Below, one piece after another: positions 43,438 through 52,207 of a DNA stretch of 64,000 nt. The first letter of the stretch is position 1, and the number at the start of each line of letters is the position of its first letter. The notes under the pieces are model-generated. The model was given only the letters and a program-made list of their open reading frames with translations, was not told the origin of the DNA and made no database searches. The position numbers and the translations under genes are program-made. Location of the stretch: NCBI GenBank assembly GCA_964605235.1, contig CAZSBB010000001.1:124001-188000 (forward strand), written 5' to 3'. This stretch comes from CAZSBB01 sp964605235. GTDB taxonomy: Bacteria; Planctomycetota; Phycisphaerae; Phycisphaerales; Phycisphaeraceae.

Positions 43438-45102
43438 CTAATGGCGACTGAGTTTCCAGCCGGTGGCGGCGACGAGCAAGCCCAGCAAACCGTTGCCGGA
43501 CCAGATAATCAGCGCGCCGAGGGTTTCGCCGCGCAGGGGGTACGGCAGGCCGCTCTCGGCGCTGCGGGTGATGATGACCGCCACTGCTGCGGCGGCAAAG
43601 CTCCAGAAAAAGATGACCAGCGGCAACCGACCCGCCAGGCGCAGGCTCAGCACCGCGCCCAGCAGCAGGACGAAGAACGCCCCCACCGCCGCCGCGGCGC
43701 GCCCGTGCAGCATGGCGTACTGCTTGCCCGCCAGATTGGCGATCTGATGCCGCGTCTGCTCGATCGACCGCTCGACAGCTTCGACGTCCCGGTAATCCCG
43801 CGCTGCCTTCTCCAGCAACGCGAAGGTCGGCGTCCGCTGCAGCGGCTGGGCGACATCCACCGCCAAACGCAGCGGCGACAGCGGCGGCAACGCCTTGTGC
43901 TGCGTGCGCCGGCCTTCGCGGCGCAGGTCCAGCACGTCCACCTCTTCCAGTTCCAGCTTCAGCCGCAGCGCGTCGTCCCGGTAGCTGGTCGACAGCACGC
44001 CGCGCTGCGCCCGCGTGCGGTAACGCGGCAAGCCGGCGACATAGGACTCCAGTTCCACCGGGCGGGTGCGGTCGCCGGTCAAGCGCAGACTGTTGCCTAC
44101 GCGCTCCACCAGCGGCGCGCGGAGCAGATAGCGCTGCTGCTCGGTGATTCCCAGCATGGTCAGACTGCCCTGCCCCTGCGCCAGCGCCGTGAGCATCTGC
44201 CGCAGGGCGGCTTCGGTCGCCATGGCTTCCACCAGCCGCGCGCGCACGTTGGCGACCTGCGGCAGCCGCGCCGGCTCATCCGCCAGCTTCTGCAAATCCG
44301 TCCAGCGCAGAAAGCGCAGGTGATTCTCAAAGGGATTGGGCAGATCGAACCGCTGGGTCATCTGCGCCGCGCTGCCCCACGGCTCGTCGGGCGATCCGCT
44401 GTAGTAGGCGGCGTTCGCCAGGCGGATTTCCACCCACGACTTCTCGCGGTCCTGAAACAGCAGCAGGTCCGCCTGCTCGGCGGTGGCGTCGTTGCGCAGT
44501 CGGCCCTGCTCATCGAGCTTGCCCACCGCCACGCCCTGCAGCACCACCAGCCGATTGGGCGCCACGCCGTCGGGGTTCGCCAGCGTCGCCGCCTCCTCGG
44601 GGGTCAGCTCGCGCTCGCCCACGCGGTCGGCGTACAGCGCCATGTCCCGCTGCCGAAACGGCTTGCCTTCCTCCAGTTCCTTCACCACCACGCGCACCAT
44701 ATCCTGCTGCAGCGTCACCGCGGCCTTGCGGTAAAAACTGGGAATCACCCAACTGCTCAGATAAAACATCGCCAGCATCAGCCCCACGCCCAGCACCGCC
44801 ACCGGCAGCAGAATCATGCGGTAGCTCATCCCGCTGGCGCGGCAGGCGGTGATCTCGTTGTCCGACGTCATGCGGTGAAACACCAGCGTGCTGGCGAAGG
44901 CCGCGGCAAACGGCAGAGCGATGTCCAGAATCGTCGGCGCGGAGTAGAACACGAACTTCACCAGCGCCAGCGGACTGAGCAGCCCATCGGCCAGCGGCTT
45001 GATCGCCAGCGCCATGGCGATCACCGACACCAGCACCGTCAGCGAGACCGTCAGCAGCTTGAGCACTTCAAACAGGATGTAGCGATACAGCGTCAGCGGC
45101 AT
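43438..45102 (-). CDS. lptF: LptF/LptG-family LPS export permease (first copy)
   Basis: The 554-residue protein is the larger partner of the tandem YjgP/YjgQ pair. It starts MPLTLYRYILFEVLKLLTVS and has the family motif TSDNEITACRASGMSYRMIL near residues 77-97. The periplasmic part is longer than in enterobacteria (about 160 residues more) and includes a coiled-coil-like charged stretch near 300-330. Three helices close the protein. The ATG at 45102 overlaps none of its neighbours and lies 62 bases after the hisD stop on the same strand. An operon dprA-hisD-lptF-lptG is likely. Confidence 0.85.
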   Translation of the reverse strand: MPLTLYRYILFEVLKLLTVSLTVLVSVIAMALAIKPLADGLLSPLALVKFVFYSAPTILDIALPFAAAFASTLVFHRMTSDNEITACRASGMSYRMILLPVAVLGVGLMLAMFYLSSWVIPSFYRKAAVTLQQDMVRVVVKELEEGKPFRQRDMALYADRVGERELTPEEAATLANPDGVAPNRLVVLQGVAVGKLDEQGRLRNDATAEQADLLLFQDREKSWVEIRLANAAYYSGSPDEPWGSAAQMTQRFDLPNPFENHLRFLRWTDLQKLADEPARLPQVANVRARLVEAMATEAALRQMLTALAQGQGSLTMLGITEQQRYLLRAPLVERVGNSLRLTGDRTRPVELESYVAGLPRYRTRAQRGVLSTSYRDDALRLKLELEEVDVLDLRREGRRTQHKALPPLSPLRLAVDVAQPLQRTPTFALLEKAARDYRDVEAVERSIEQTRHQIANLAGKQYAMLHGRAAAAVGAFFVLLLGAVLSLRLAGRLPLVIFFWSFAAAAVAVIITRSAESGLPYPLRGETLGALIIWSGNGLLGLLVAATGWKLSRH

Positions 45103-45163
45103 GGGTGAACTCACCTGGCGCGCCGGCTCCGAGTCGGCAACCGCGCACCGGTCCATGATAGCC

Positions 45164-46501
45164 TCAGCGCGACCCCCGCACCTGCGCCGACGCCGCGTGG
45201 GCGTCCAGACCTTCCGCCAGCGCCAGCCGGGCGATGTCGGCCCGGGTCTGTTCACGCATGCCCGCCGGGTAGGTGACGGTGCCGCTGCGTTTGAGGAAGG
45301 TATACACGCTGATGCCGCTGGTGAAGCGGGCGGTGGTGCCGGTGGGCAGGCAGTGGCTCGGGCCGGCGTAGTAATCCCCAGCCGCGACGGGGGTTTGCCC
45401 GCCCAGGAAAAACTCGCCGCCATGCTTGAGCCGCGCCAGCCACGCGGACGGTTCCGCCACGGCGAGATTCACATGCTCGGCGGCGATGGTGTCAGCGAGC
45501 TGGGCGGCGTGATCCTCATCCTGCGCGAGCAAGGCGGCGGATTCGGTTTGCAGGGCTTTGAGGATCGCTTCCTGTCGGCCGCGCTGCGCCAGTTGCTGCT
45601 CGACCTGCTGCACAATGGCGTCCAGCACGTCCCGGCGCCAGGCGATGAGAAAGCATTTGCCGGGGTTGTGCTCGGCCTGGGCGATCAAGTCGCTGGCGAT
45701 CCACGCCGGCGGCGCTGTGCCATCGGCGATGGTGACGATTTCGCTGGGGCCATAGAACCCGCCATCGGTGCCGCACACGCCGGCGACCTGCTGCTTGGCG
45801 AGTTGCACAAACACATTGCCCGGCCCGGCGATGAGGTCCACCGGCGCGACGGCAGCCGTGCCGTGCGCCAAAGCCGCGATCGCCTGCGCTCCACCGATGC
45901 GGTACACGCGCGACAAGCCCAGCAGTCGACAGGTCGCCAGCACCAGCGGGGAGATGTCGCCCGCCGGGTCGTGGCCGCGCCGCGTGGGTGGAGGGCTGAT
46001 GACGCTCAGTTGGTCGGCAGGCACCCCCGCCACCAGAGCCGGCACCGCCAGCATGATGAGCGTGGAGAACAACACCGCCGCCCCGCCGGGCACCGCGAGC
46101 CCCGCGCTGCTGACCGCATTGAAACGCATACCCAGCTCGGCGTCGCCGACTTTGATCGGTGCGGGAGCCGTGGGCAGCACATGCTGCTGATACGTCCGCA
46201 CGTTGGCGATGCTGCGTTCCAGCGCCCCGCGCAGTTGCGGATCGAGGGCGGACAACGCGGCATCCAGCTCCACAGCAGTCACGGCGATGCGCTCGGCGGT
46301 GAAGTCCGGGTCGGTCCACTTGCGCATGTAGCGCACCACCGCGGCATCGCCCTCGGTGCGCACGGCGGCAATGATTTCCTGCACGGTCGCGGCCGCATCG
46401 CTGGCGGCGCTGCTGGTGCTGCGCAGGCGCGTCAGCAAAGCGTCCAAGCGCGCCCGCCCGGTTTCGGTGTTCAATTCGCAGATCGGCAAAGTCACGGGCA
46501 C
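45164..46501 (-). CDS. hisD: Histidinol dehydrogenase
   Basis: HisD catalyses the last two oxidations of histidine synthesis, L-histidinol to histidine, with NAD and zinc. The 445-residue length is typical. Recognised stretches are AVPGGAAVLFSTLIMLAVPA, RVYRIGGAQAIAALAHGT, DLIAGPGNVFV and GPSEIVTIAD, then GPSHCLPTGTTARFTSGISV near the end. Residues for zinc (Q, H in AQAEHNPG-like and HCLPT contexts) are present. No other his genes are in the window, so it is apart from a his operon. The start ATG at 46501 has a short unremarkable leader and a CACAGAG element lies just upstream. Confidence 0.95.
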   Translation of the reverse strand: MPVTLPICELNTETGRARLDALLTRLRSTSSAASDAAATVQEIIAAVRTEGDAAVVRYMRKWTDPDFTAERIAVTAVELDAALSALDPQLRGALERSIANVRTYQQHVLPTAPAPIKVGDAELGMRFNAVSSAGLAVPGGAAVLFSTLIMLAVPALVAGVPADQLSVISPPPTRRGHDPAGDISPLVLATCRLLGLSRVYRIGGAQAIAALAHGTAAVAPVDLIAGPGNVFVQLAKQQVAGVCGTDGGFYGPSEIVTIADGTAPPAWIASDLIAQAEHNPGKCFLIAWRRDVLDAIVQQVEQQLAQRGRQEAILKALQTESAALLAQDEDHAAQLADTIAAEHVNLAVAEPSAWLARLKHGGEFFLGGQTPVAAGDYYAGPSHCLPTGTTARFTSGISVYTFLKRSGTVTYPAGMREQTRADIARLALAEGLDAHAASAQVRGSR

Positions 46502-46533
46502 ATTCCCTTAGCAGTCAGTTGCACAGCAGTTTT

Positions 46534-46659
46534 ACCACAGAGACACAGAGAACACGGAGCAAAGGCCCACCGAGCCAAACCTGACCAAATGCAAAAAAAT
46601 CCGATGATCCACGCCCGCATTCACTCTGTGTTCTCTGTGCCTCGGTGTCCTCGGTGATC
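46534..46659. repeat. CACAGAG element, copy 5
   Basis: Left end ACCACAGAGACACAGAGAAC and right end CTCTGTGTTCTCTGTGCCTC. It lies between dprA and hisD on the minus strand. Confidence 0.85.
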
Positions 46660-46685
46660 AGTTTCCCAGCGCTTTGCGCTAACCA

Positions 46686-47852
46686 TCATGAGCTGGTCTT
46701 GCTCTTAGCGCGTCGGCTGAACTGGCTGGCGCCGTCACGGCGGATCAGGCCTCGGATTTCCAGCATGGTCAGCTCCGCCTGCAGCGCGCCGGCCGGCTGA
46801 CCCAACTGCTGGACCAACTGGTCGAGCGTGCGCGGGCTGCTCAGGGCGTCCCACACGCGCTGCTGGCTGGCGTTCAGGGGCACCGGCGGGGCGCTGGCGT
46901 CGGCGGCTTTCGCTTCGGCGAACAAACTCGGCGGGGCGGCTTCGCGCAGCGTCTGGCCGGCTTCGCCCAGGGCTTCAAGCACCTCGCTGACCGAGGTGAC
47001 CAGCGTCGCCCAACCTTCACGCAGAATGCGATGACAACCCGCCGAGGCGGCGCTGTCAACCCGACCCGGCAGCGCCAGCACTTCCCGGCCGTGGTCCTCG
47101 GCCGCCAGCCGGGCGGTGATGAGCGCGCCGCTGCGGTTGGCGGCTTCGATGACCAGCACCCCCAGCGCCAGGCCGGAGATGATCCGATTGCGACTGGGGA
47201 AGTTCTGGGCGCGTGGCGGGGTCAGCATGGGCAGTTCGCTGACCACCGCGCCGCCGTGGTTGGCGATGTCGTGAAACAGCTCGGCGTGCTCGGCGGGGTA
47301 CGGCCGCGCCAGTCCGCTGCCGATGACCGCAACCGTGCGGCCGCCGGCGCGCAGCGTGGCGCGGTGCGCCGCGGCATCGATGCCGTACGCCCCACCGCTG
47401 ATGATGCTCAGCCCCGCCTGAGCGCAGCCGGCGGCAAGTCGATCCGCCTGCTCGCGCCCGTAATGCGTGCACTTGCGGGCGCCGACGATCGCCAGTCCCA
47501 CGGTGTCCTGCTCCGTCAGCTCCCCCTGCACAAACAGCACCGGGGGCGGATCGCCGATCAGCTTGAGCAGTCGCGGATAGCCGGGCGAATCGAGCGTCAG
47601 CAGCCGGGCGTTGGCGTGGGCCAGCGCGTCCAGTTCACGGGCGACCAGGTCGCGCTGGCGCACCTCATCGAGCGCGGCCCGGAGCGCCGCCGCACGATTC
47701 TCCCCAACTCCTTGAATTGACTGCAATTGCGCTACGGTTGCCGTCGCCACCGCTTCGGGGCTGCCCAGTACGTCCAGACAGCGTCGAGTCAGCAACGGCC
47801 CGAGCCCGCTGGCGAGGGTCAAGGTCAACCAGGCTTGCTCACGCGGCGTCAT
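46686..47852 (-). CDS. dprA: DNA-processing protein DprA (Smf)
   Basis: DprA protects incoming single-stranded DNA in natural transformation and loads RecA. The 388-residue product has an N-terminal helix-hairpin-helix/SAM-like domain (to about 90), the Rossmann-like core with VGARKCTHYG, ISGGAYGIDAAAH, PRAQNFPSRNRIISGL and LVIEAANRSGALITA, and a C-terminal winged-helix (TLDQLVQQLGQPAGALQAEL). The ATG at 47852 starts the conserved MTPREQAWLTL region. It suggests transformation ability, though other com genes are not here. Confidence 0.94.
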   Translation of the reverse strand: MTPREQAWLTLTLASGLGPLLTRRCLDVLGSPEAVATATVAQLQSIQGVGENRAAALRAALDEVRQRDLVARELDALAHANARLLTLDSPGYPRLLKLIGDPPPVLFVQGELTEQDTVGLAIVGARKCTHYGREQADRLAAGCAQAGLSIISGGAYGIDAAAHRATLRAGGRTVAVIGSGLARPYPAEHAELFHDIANHGGAVVSELPMLTPPRAQNFPSRNRIISGLALGVLVIEAANRSGALITARLAAEDHGREVLALPGRVDSAASAGCHRILREGWATLVTSVSEVLEALGEAGQTLREAAPPSLFAEAKAADASAPPVPLNASQQRVWDALSSPRTLDQLVQQLGQPAGALQAELTMLEIRGLIRRDGASQFSRRAKSKTSS

Positions 47853-47957
47853 CGCCCAAGTGTAGCAGCGGTGCACGACCCGCCGCAGCGGTATAATCCC
47901 CAACTGGTGGGGAATGTCAGTCCCCCGCGAGTCATTTCTACATACTGGAGGATGTCG

Positions 47958-48611
47958 ATGTCACGGACCTGGTTTGCGGTGGTGTGGGTGTGCGCCCTGA
48001 TGGTGCTCTGCAATGCCGCCTGGGCGAAGAAGGAAGAAGGCGAAGCCGGCAAGCCGGACAAGGCGCCCAAACCCGCGAAGGTGGACAAGGCCGCCAAGGA
48101 AGACAAAGGCCCCGCTCTGCGTGGGTACTACGCGATCATTGCCTCCCGGCTGCAACTGACCGAGGCGCAGAGCGAGCAACTGGCGGGCATCGCCGAAGCC
48201 AAGAACAAAGCGGCGCAGGAAGTCGCCGCCGCTGCCGAGAGCGATCCCAAAGCCGCCAAGGAAAAGAAAGCCGCGCTGGAAGAAGAATACGACGGCAAGA
48301 TCCGCGACATCCTCACCCCGACCCAGCGCGCCAGCCTCGAAGGCTTGAAGATGGAAATGGGCATCATGCGGCGCTACAAGAAGCTGGGCCTTTCCCCCGA
48401 GCAGGAAGAGCAGATCAAGCAGCTGTGCGCCGAAGCGGGCAAAGCGGTGGACAGCCTCGACCAGCGCGACAACAAGAGCAAGGCTCCGATCATCGCCAAG
48501 CTCAATCAGCAGATCACCGAGCAGGTGCTCAATGCCGAGCAGCGCGCCGCCGCCGGCGCCGACAAGCCCAAGGCCGACAAACCCGAAAAGAGCGACAAAG
48601 CCCAGAACTAA
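47958..48611 (+). CDS. Secreted LTXXQ-motif (Spy/CpxP-like) Lys/Ala-rich protein
   Basis: The 217-residue product has a signal peptide (SRTWFAVVWVCALMVLC ending NAAWA, about 23 residues) and a helical Lys/Ala/Glu body. Three L[TS]xxQ motifs recur: QLTEAQSEQL, LTPTQRASL and LSPEQEEQIKQL, as in the periplasmic chaperone family of Spy and CpxP. Ends are low-complexity Lys/Pro repeats (KPDKAPKPAKVDKAAK). GGAGG directly touches an ATG at 47952 and lies six bases before the ATG at 47958, which is the better start. A strong terminator follows at 48680. A chaperone or envelope-stress role is likely, but no CpxAR is seen. Confidence 0.72.
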   Translation: MSRTWFAVVWVCALMVLCNAAWAKKEEGEAGKPDKAPKPAKVDKAAKEDKGPALRGYYAIIASRLQLTEAQSEQLAGIAEAKNKAAQEVAAAAESDPKAAKEKKAALEEEYDGKIRDILTPTQRASLEGLKMEMGIMRRYKKLGLSPEQEEQIKQLCAEAGKAVDSLDQRDNKSKAPIIAKLNQQITEQVLNAEQRAAAGADKPKADKPEKSDKAQN

Positions 48612-48679
48612 GCGAAAGTTCAACGCGGCAACACGGAGTCATGCCCGTCCCGCGTAGCTTTCAACGCAGCACCACGCAG

Positions 48680-48712
48680 CCGCGCGCCCTTCCGGCGCGC
48701 GGTTGTTTTTTT
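48680..48712 (+). terminator. Rho-independent terminator after the Spy-like gene
   Basis: A 9-bp GC stem (CCGCGCGCC/GGCGCGCGG) with a 5-base loop is followed by TTGTTTTTTT. It is 68 bases after the stop. It also lies just beyond the 3' end of the opposing gene at 48721. Confidence 0.9.
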
Positions 48713-48720
48713 GACGCCCG

Positions 48721-50325
48721 CTACGCCACCCGCGCCTGCCGGCGCACCTCCGGCAGCGCATTGCCCGGCTGCTCTTCCCGCCGAACAATCAACACCAGAT
48801 CACGCTTCACGTCATCCTTGGTCACATCAATCGCGATCGACCAGCCCCCTACCGCCTGCGTCTGCGTGACCAGTTCCAGCCACTGATACCGCCGCTGCGT
48901 GGTCATGCCCTGGGCAAACGCCAGCGGCTCGGAGGGATCAAAGCCGTCGCGCGGCCCACGCTGCGCGACCACCGCCATGTACCGGCCCGGTCGCAGCACG
49001 CGCCATGCCTCCCGCAGCACTTTCACCGGGTTGGGATGGCGTTCGAGCACACTGTCGATCAGCACCAGATCCACGCTCTGGTCGCCCAGCGGCAACCGGG
49101 CGAGGTCCGGCACGGCTTCATAGCGCGGACGCTGCTGGGGATACTTCTGACGTTCGATGCACTGCCGGGCGAATTGCAGATGCGCCGGGCGATCGTCAAA
49201 TGCGACGCACGGCACGCCCCGCGCCGCCAGCAGATGCGTGACCAAGCCTTCGCCGGCGCCCAGCACCGCGACCTGCTGGGCAGCGCCGGCCTGGCGCAGC
49301 ACATCCAACGTCACCGCCAGCCGCACATGCGTCCGCGCCTGCTCCGCAGCATCCTGGGCATATCGCGCCCATTGACTCTCGGCGAACGGCGGCACCGGCG
49401 GCACAGCGAGCCGAGGCACATCAGCGCCAAACAGCAACGGATTCCACAACAACGGCGTGCCGGCGTACAGCCGCTGGACCCGCTCCAGGTCCGGCGCCAG
49501 GCGATTGAAACCCCATTTCTGCTCGAAAATCCCCAGCGTTTTGAGCACGCCCGCTTCGGTGTCGGCTTCGGTGGCGCGGTCCAGCCGCTTGCCATGCTGA
49601 TGGATGAACTCGATCTCGGGAATGGCATAGCAGCGCCATCCCGCCAGCCGCGCCCGCAGGCCGAAGTCGATGGTCTGCCCGCGCAGGAAGTCCTCGTCGT
49701 AACCGCCCAGTTCGTCGAACACGCGCTTGCGGCAGCAGTAGAAGCAGCCCATGACGTGATCGACTTCCAGCCGATGCCTGACGCTCTGCCGGGGGAAGCC
49801 GCAGGCGACATGGAGGTAGCCGTGGGGGTGCAGAATGAAGTCGCCAAAGGCGTGGATGTTGCCGCTGATTTTGAGTTGCTTGGGTCCGAGGACGCCCACG
49901 CGCGGGTCGGCTTCATCAAACAACTGGGCGAGCTTGCTGACCCAGTGGCGGGTGAGGCAGACGACATCGCCGTCGAGCCGGGCGAGGATGTCGCCGCGCG
50001 CCTGCCGGCTCATGATGTTGGCGGTGCGCGCCAGCACGCCGCAGTGCTGATCCTCGATCAGCCGGAGGAACGGCGTTCCGTCGCGCCAGGTGCGCTTCGC
50101 CCATCGGCGTAGCGTGGCGACGGAATCATCCGTGGAGCCGTCGTCATAGACAATGATTTCAAAGGGAGTTGGATCGTCGTGCAGCGTGTCGTGCAGGCTC
50201 TGGAGCAACTCGGTGATGACATCATCCCGGCCGTTGCGGGCGCTCTGCACGCCGTTGTTGTAGTTGGGGATGAGGATGGAAACGCGCGGCGTGCGCGCGC
50301 CGGGATGGGTGCGTTCGGCAGTCAT
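48721..50325 (-). CDS. GT2 glycosyltransferase fused to a SAM methyltransferase
   Basis: The 534-residue protein has an N-terminal family 2 glycosyltransferase (GT-A): RVSILIPNYNNG, IVYDDGSTDDS, RLDGDVVC with the D-x-D-like motif and a WRCYAIPEIEFIHQHG end, to about residue 250. After a linker, residues ~320-500 form a class I methyltransferase with VAVLGAGEGLVTHLLA, FDDRPAHLQF and LPLGDQSVDLVLIDSVLER. The ATG at 50323-50325 begins the first domain; the frame continues upstream into a palindromic repeat. Both activities in one chain suggest capping or modification of a glycan. It stands alone and its donor and acceptor are unknown. Confidence 0.8.
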   Translation of the reverse strand: MTAERTHPGARTPRVSILIPNYNNGVQSARNGRDDVITELLQSLHDTLHDDPTPFEIIVYDDGSTDDSVATLRRWAKRTWRDGTPFLRLIEDQHCGVLARTANIMSRQARGDILARLDGDVVCLTRHWVSKLAQLFDEADPRVGVLGPKQLKISGNIHAFGDFILHPHGYLHVACGFPRQSVRHRLEVDHVMGCFYCCRKRVFDELGGYDEDFLRGQTIDFGLRARLAGWRCYAIPEIEFIHQHGKRLDRATEADTEAGVLKTLGIFEQKWGFNRLAPDLERVQRLYAGTPLLWNPLLFGADVPRLAVPPVPPFAESQWARYAQDAAEQARTHVRLAVTLDVLRQAGAAQQVAVLGAGEGLVTHLLAARGVPCVAFDDRPAHLQFARQCIERQKYPQQRPRYEAVPDLARLPLGDQSVDLVLIDSVLERHPNPVKVLREAWRVLRPGRYMAVVAQRGPRDGFDPSEPLAFAQGMTTQRRYQWLELVTQTQAVGGWSIAIDVTKDDVKRDLVLIVRREEQPGNALPEVRRQARVA

Positions 50326-50403
50326 GCAGATGTTATCGGGCAAGTGCGGGAAGCGGCTGCAATGGTGAGTGCCCAGACAGGACCACCCAGGCACCGATCG
50401 GAA

Positions 50404-50469
50404 GGCTAAAAAAGGGGATAAGTACATTATTTTACGAGTAAAATAATGTACTTATCCCCTTTTTTAGCC
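50404..50469. repeat. GGGGATAAGTACA palindrome, copy 3
   Basis: The longest of the three copies: perfect 31-base arms at 50404-50434 and 50439-50469 with a 4-base loop (CGAG). It lies 79 bases upstream of the GT2-methyltransferase start. Confidence 0.93.
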
Positions 50470-50518
50470 CGAACGCCGAGCTTGGCGGGAAGAGCGCGAC
50501 AGAGCTACATAAAACGAA

Positions 50519-50546
50519 GGAGCGACGGCCGGTAAGCCGTCGCTCC
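50519..50546 (-). terminator. Hairpin terminator downstream of flagellin 1
   Basis: An 11-bp perfect stem (GGAGCGACGGC/GCCGTCGCTCC) with a 6-base loop. On the minus strand it is followed by TTCGTTTTATG, so it probably ends the flagellin transcript. A second 12-bp stem at 50644-50669, closer to the stop codon, may protect the 3' end. Confidence 0.65.
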
Positions 50547-50643
50547 CGCATCAGTGATCGGATGTCCGCGAAACTGCGAACGCTCCAAGGATCCAAAGTG
50601 AGAACCAGGGGGCCAGGTTGTGCCCGGAAAGTCCCCGACCGGT

Positions 50644-50669
50644 CCCCGCAGCGCCGGGGCGCTGCGGGG
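50644..50669 (-). other. 12-bp hairpin just after the flagellin 1 stop
   Basis: CCCCGCAGCGCC and GGCGCTGCGGGG pair perfectly around a two-base centre, 41 bases after the stop codon in the minus direction. There is no T-run, so it looks like a stabilising 3' structure rather than a terminator. Confidence 0.55.
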
Positions 50670-50710
50670 AATGAAGTCGGGACGATCCGTTGGCGTCGGC
50701 GCTGCCGGTT

Positions 50711-52207
50711 TTAGCCGAGCAACGCGAGCACGGACTGGGGCTGGCTGTTGGCGATCGAGAGCACGTTGGTCGAGGCGTTCACCAGGATCTGCGAGCGGGT
50801 GAGCTCGGCAGTTTCGCTGGCGAAGTCGGTGTCGCGGATGCTGCTCTCGGCGGCGCTGGTGTTTTCCAGGGCGACGCCCAGGGAACGGATGGTCGCGCCG
50901 ATGACGTTCTTCTGGAAGGCGCCCAGTCGGCCGCGGAGGTTGGAGACCTGCTTGATCGCCAGGTTGACCACTTCCTGCGCGGTTTCCAGATCGCCGTCGA
51001 CGAGGTTGGCGCTGGCGCCGGAGCCGAGGTCGCTCAGGAAGGCGACATCGGAGTCACCCAGGCGTCGGGTGGCGACGTTGGAGATGCCCACCGAGACCTG
51101 ATTGGCGATGTTGACTTGCGGTCCGAGGTTGAAGCGGGCCCCGCCGCCGGTGATGGTGAAGGCGCTGATGGTCGCCTGGGCGGTGGCGCCGGCTTCGGTC
51201 AGTTCGATTTCCAGGTCGAGGAAATCGGTGGCGATGCGGGCGGTGCGGCCCTTGCTGGTGGCGGCGATGCCGTTGATGATCGCGCCCACGTCCTGGCCGG
51301 CGTCGCGGATGGGATTGGAGACGTTGGCGAAGCTGGTGGCGCCGGCGGTGCGGGCGACATCTTCATCGATGCTCGACAGCACGTGGACCGCGCCGGCCTG
51401 GCCGCCCTGATTGACGATGTCGAAGCTGACGAACTCTTCCGAGCCGAATTCGGTGCTCTTGATGATCAGGCCGGTGCCGCTGGTCGCCGCCGAGACGCCG
51501 GTGACTTCCTTGAAGGTGTTGATGGCGTCGGCGATGGAGGCGAGGGTGGTGCCGGAGGCGAAGCTGAACTCGCGGCTGCCCTTGCTGCCGGCGATTTCGA
51601 AGGTGAACGCCGAGCTGGCGTTGGTCAGGTCCAGGGCGCCGTTGGTCGAGAGGAAGAGGCCCGCGTGCTGGGCGGAGGCGGTGACCACGACTTCGACGTC
51701 GCGATGCTCGTTGTGGCTGAGCTTGGCGGCGTTGATGGAGAAGCTGTTGACCGTGGTCGCCTGGCCGCTGATGGTGAAGTCATAGGTGCCGTTGAGCAGC
51801 TTGGTGCCCTGGAAGCTGGTGGCGGCGGCGATGCGGTCGATGGTCTGGAGAATCGAGTCGATCTGCAGCTGATTGGCTTCGCGCTCCTCGCGGGAGAGGC
51901 CCGCGTTGTTGGCGCTTTCGCCGACGAGTGACTGGACTTCCAACAGCAGGGAGTTGATTTCCTGCAGGCCGCCCTCGGCGATGTTGATCACCTGGTCGGC
52001 GCGTTCGGCGTTGCCGATGGCGGCGGTGATCGCCGACTTCTCGGAGCGCAGATTTTCTGAAGCGATCAGACCCGCCGGATCATCCGCACCGCGGTTGATC
52101 CGCAGACCGGTGCTCAGCCGTTCCAGGCTTTTGTTGAGCGACCCGTTCTGCTGGCCCAGGATGCGCTGGGCGATGAGCGAGTTCACGTTGGTGTTGATGC
52201 GACTCAT
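50711..52207 (-). CDS. Flagellin 1
   Basis: The filament protein has 498 residues. The N-terminal D0/D1 region (MSRINTNVNSLIAQRILGQQ, LSTGLRINRGADDPAGLIAS) and the C-terminal region (SNLRGRLGAFQ, NTSAAESSIRDTDFASETAE, SIANSQPQSVLALLG) match flagellins of Gram-negative and planctomycete bacteria. The middle third holds flagellin-IN-type segments and a variable surface domain. It ends with the expected LG. GGAGG lies 9 bases before the ATG. It is paired with a paralogue 867 bases upstream on the same strand. No other flagellar gene is in the window. Confidence 0.95.
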   Translation of the reverse strand: MSRINTNVNSLIAQRILGQQNGSLNKSLERLSTGLRINRGADDPAGLIASENLRSEKSAITAAIGNAERADQVINIAEGGLQEINSLLLEVQSLVGESANNAGLSREEREANQLQIDSILQTIDRIAAATSFQGTKLLNGTYDFTISGQATTVNSFSINAAKLSHNEHRDVEVVVTASAQHAGLFLSTNGALDLTNASSAFTFEIAGSKGSREFSFASGTTLASIADAINTFKEVTGVSAATSGTGLIIKSTEFGSEEFVSFDIVNQGGQAGAVHVLSSIDEDVARTAGATSFANVSNPIRDAGQDVGAIINGIAATSKGRTARIATDFLDLEIELTEAGATAQATISAFTITGGGARFNLGPQVNIANQVSVGISNVATRRLGDSDVAFLSDLGSGASANLVDGDLETAQEVVNLAIKQVSNLRGRLGAFQKNVIGATIRSLGVALENTSAAESSIRDTDFASETAELTRSQILVNASTNVLSIANSQPQSVLALLG

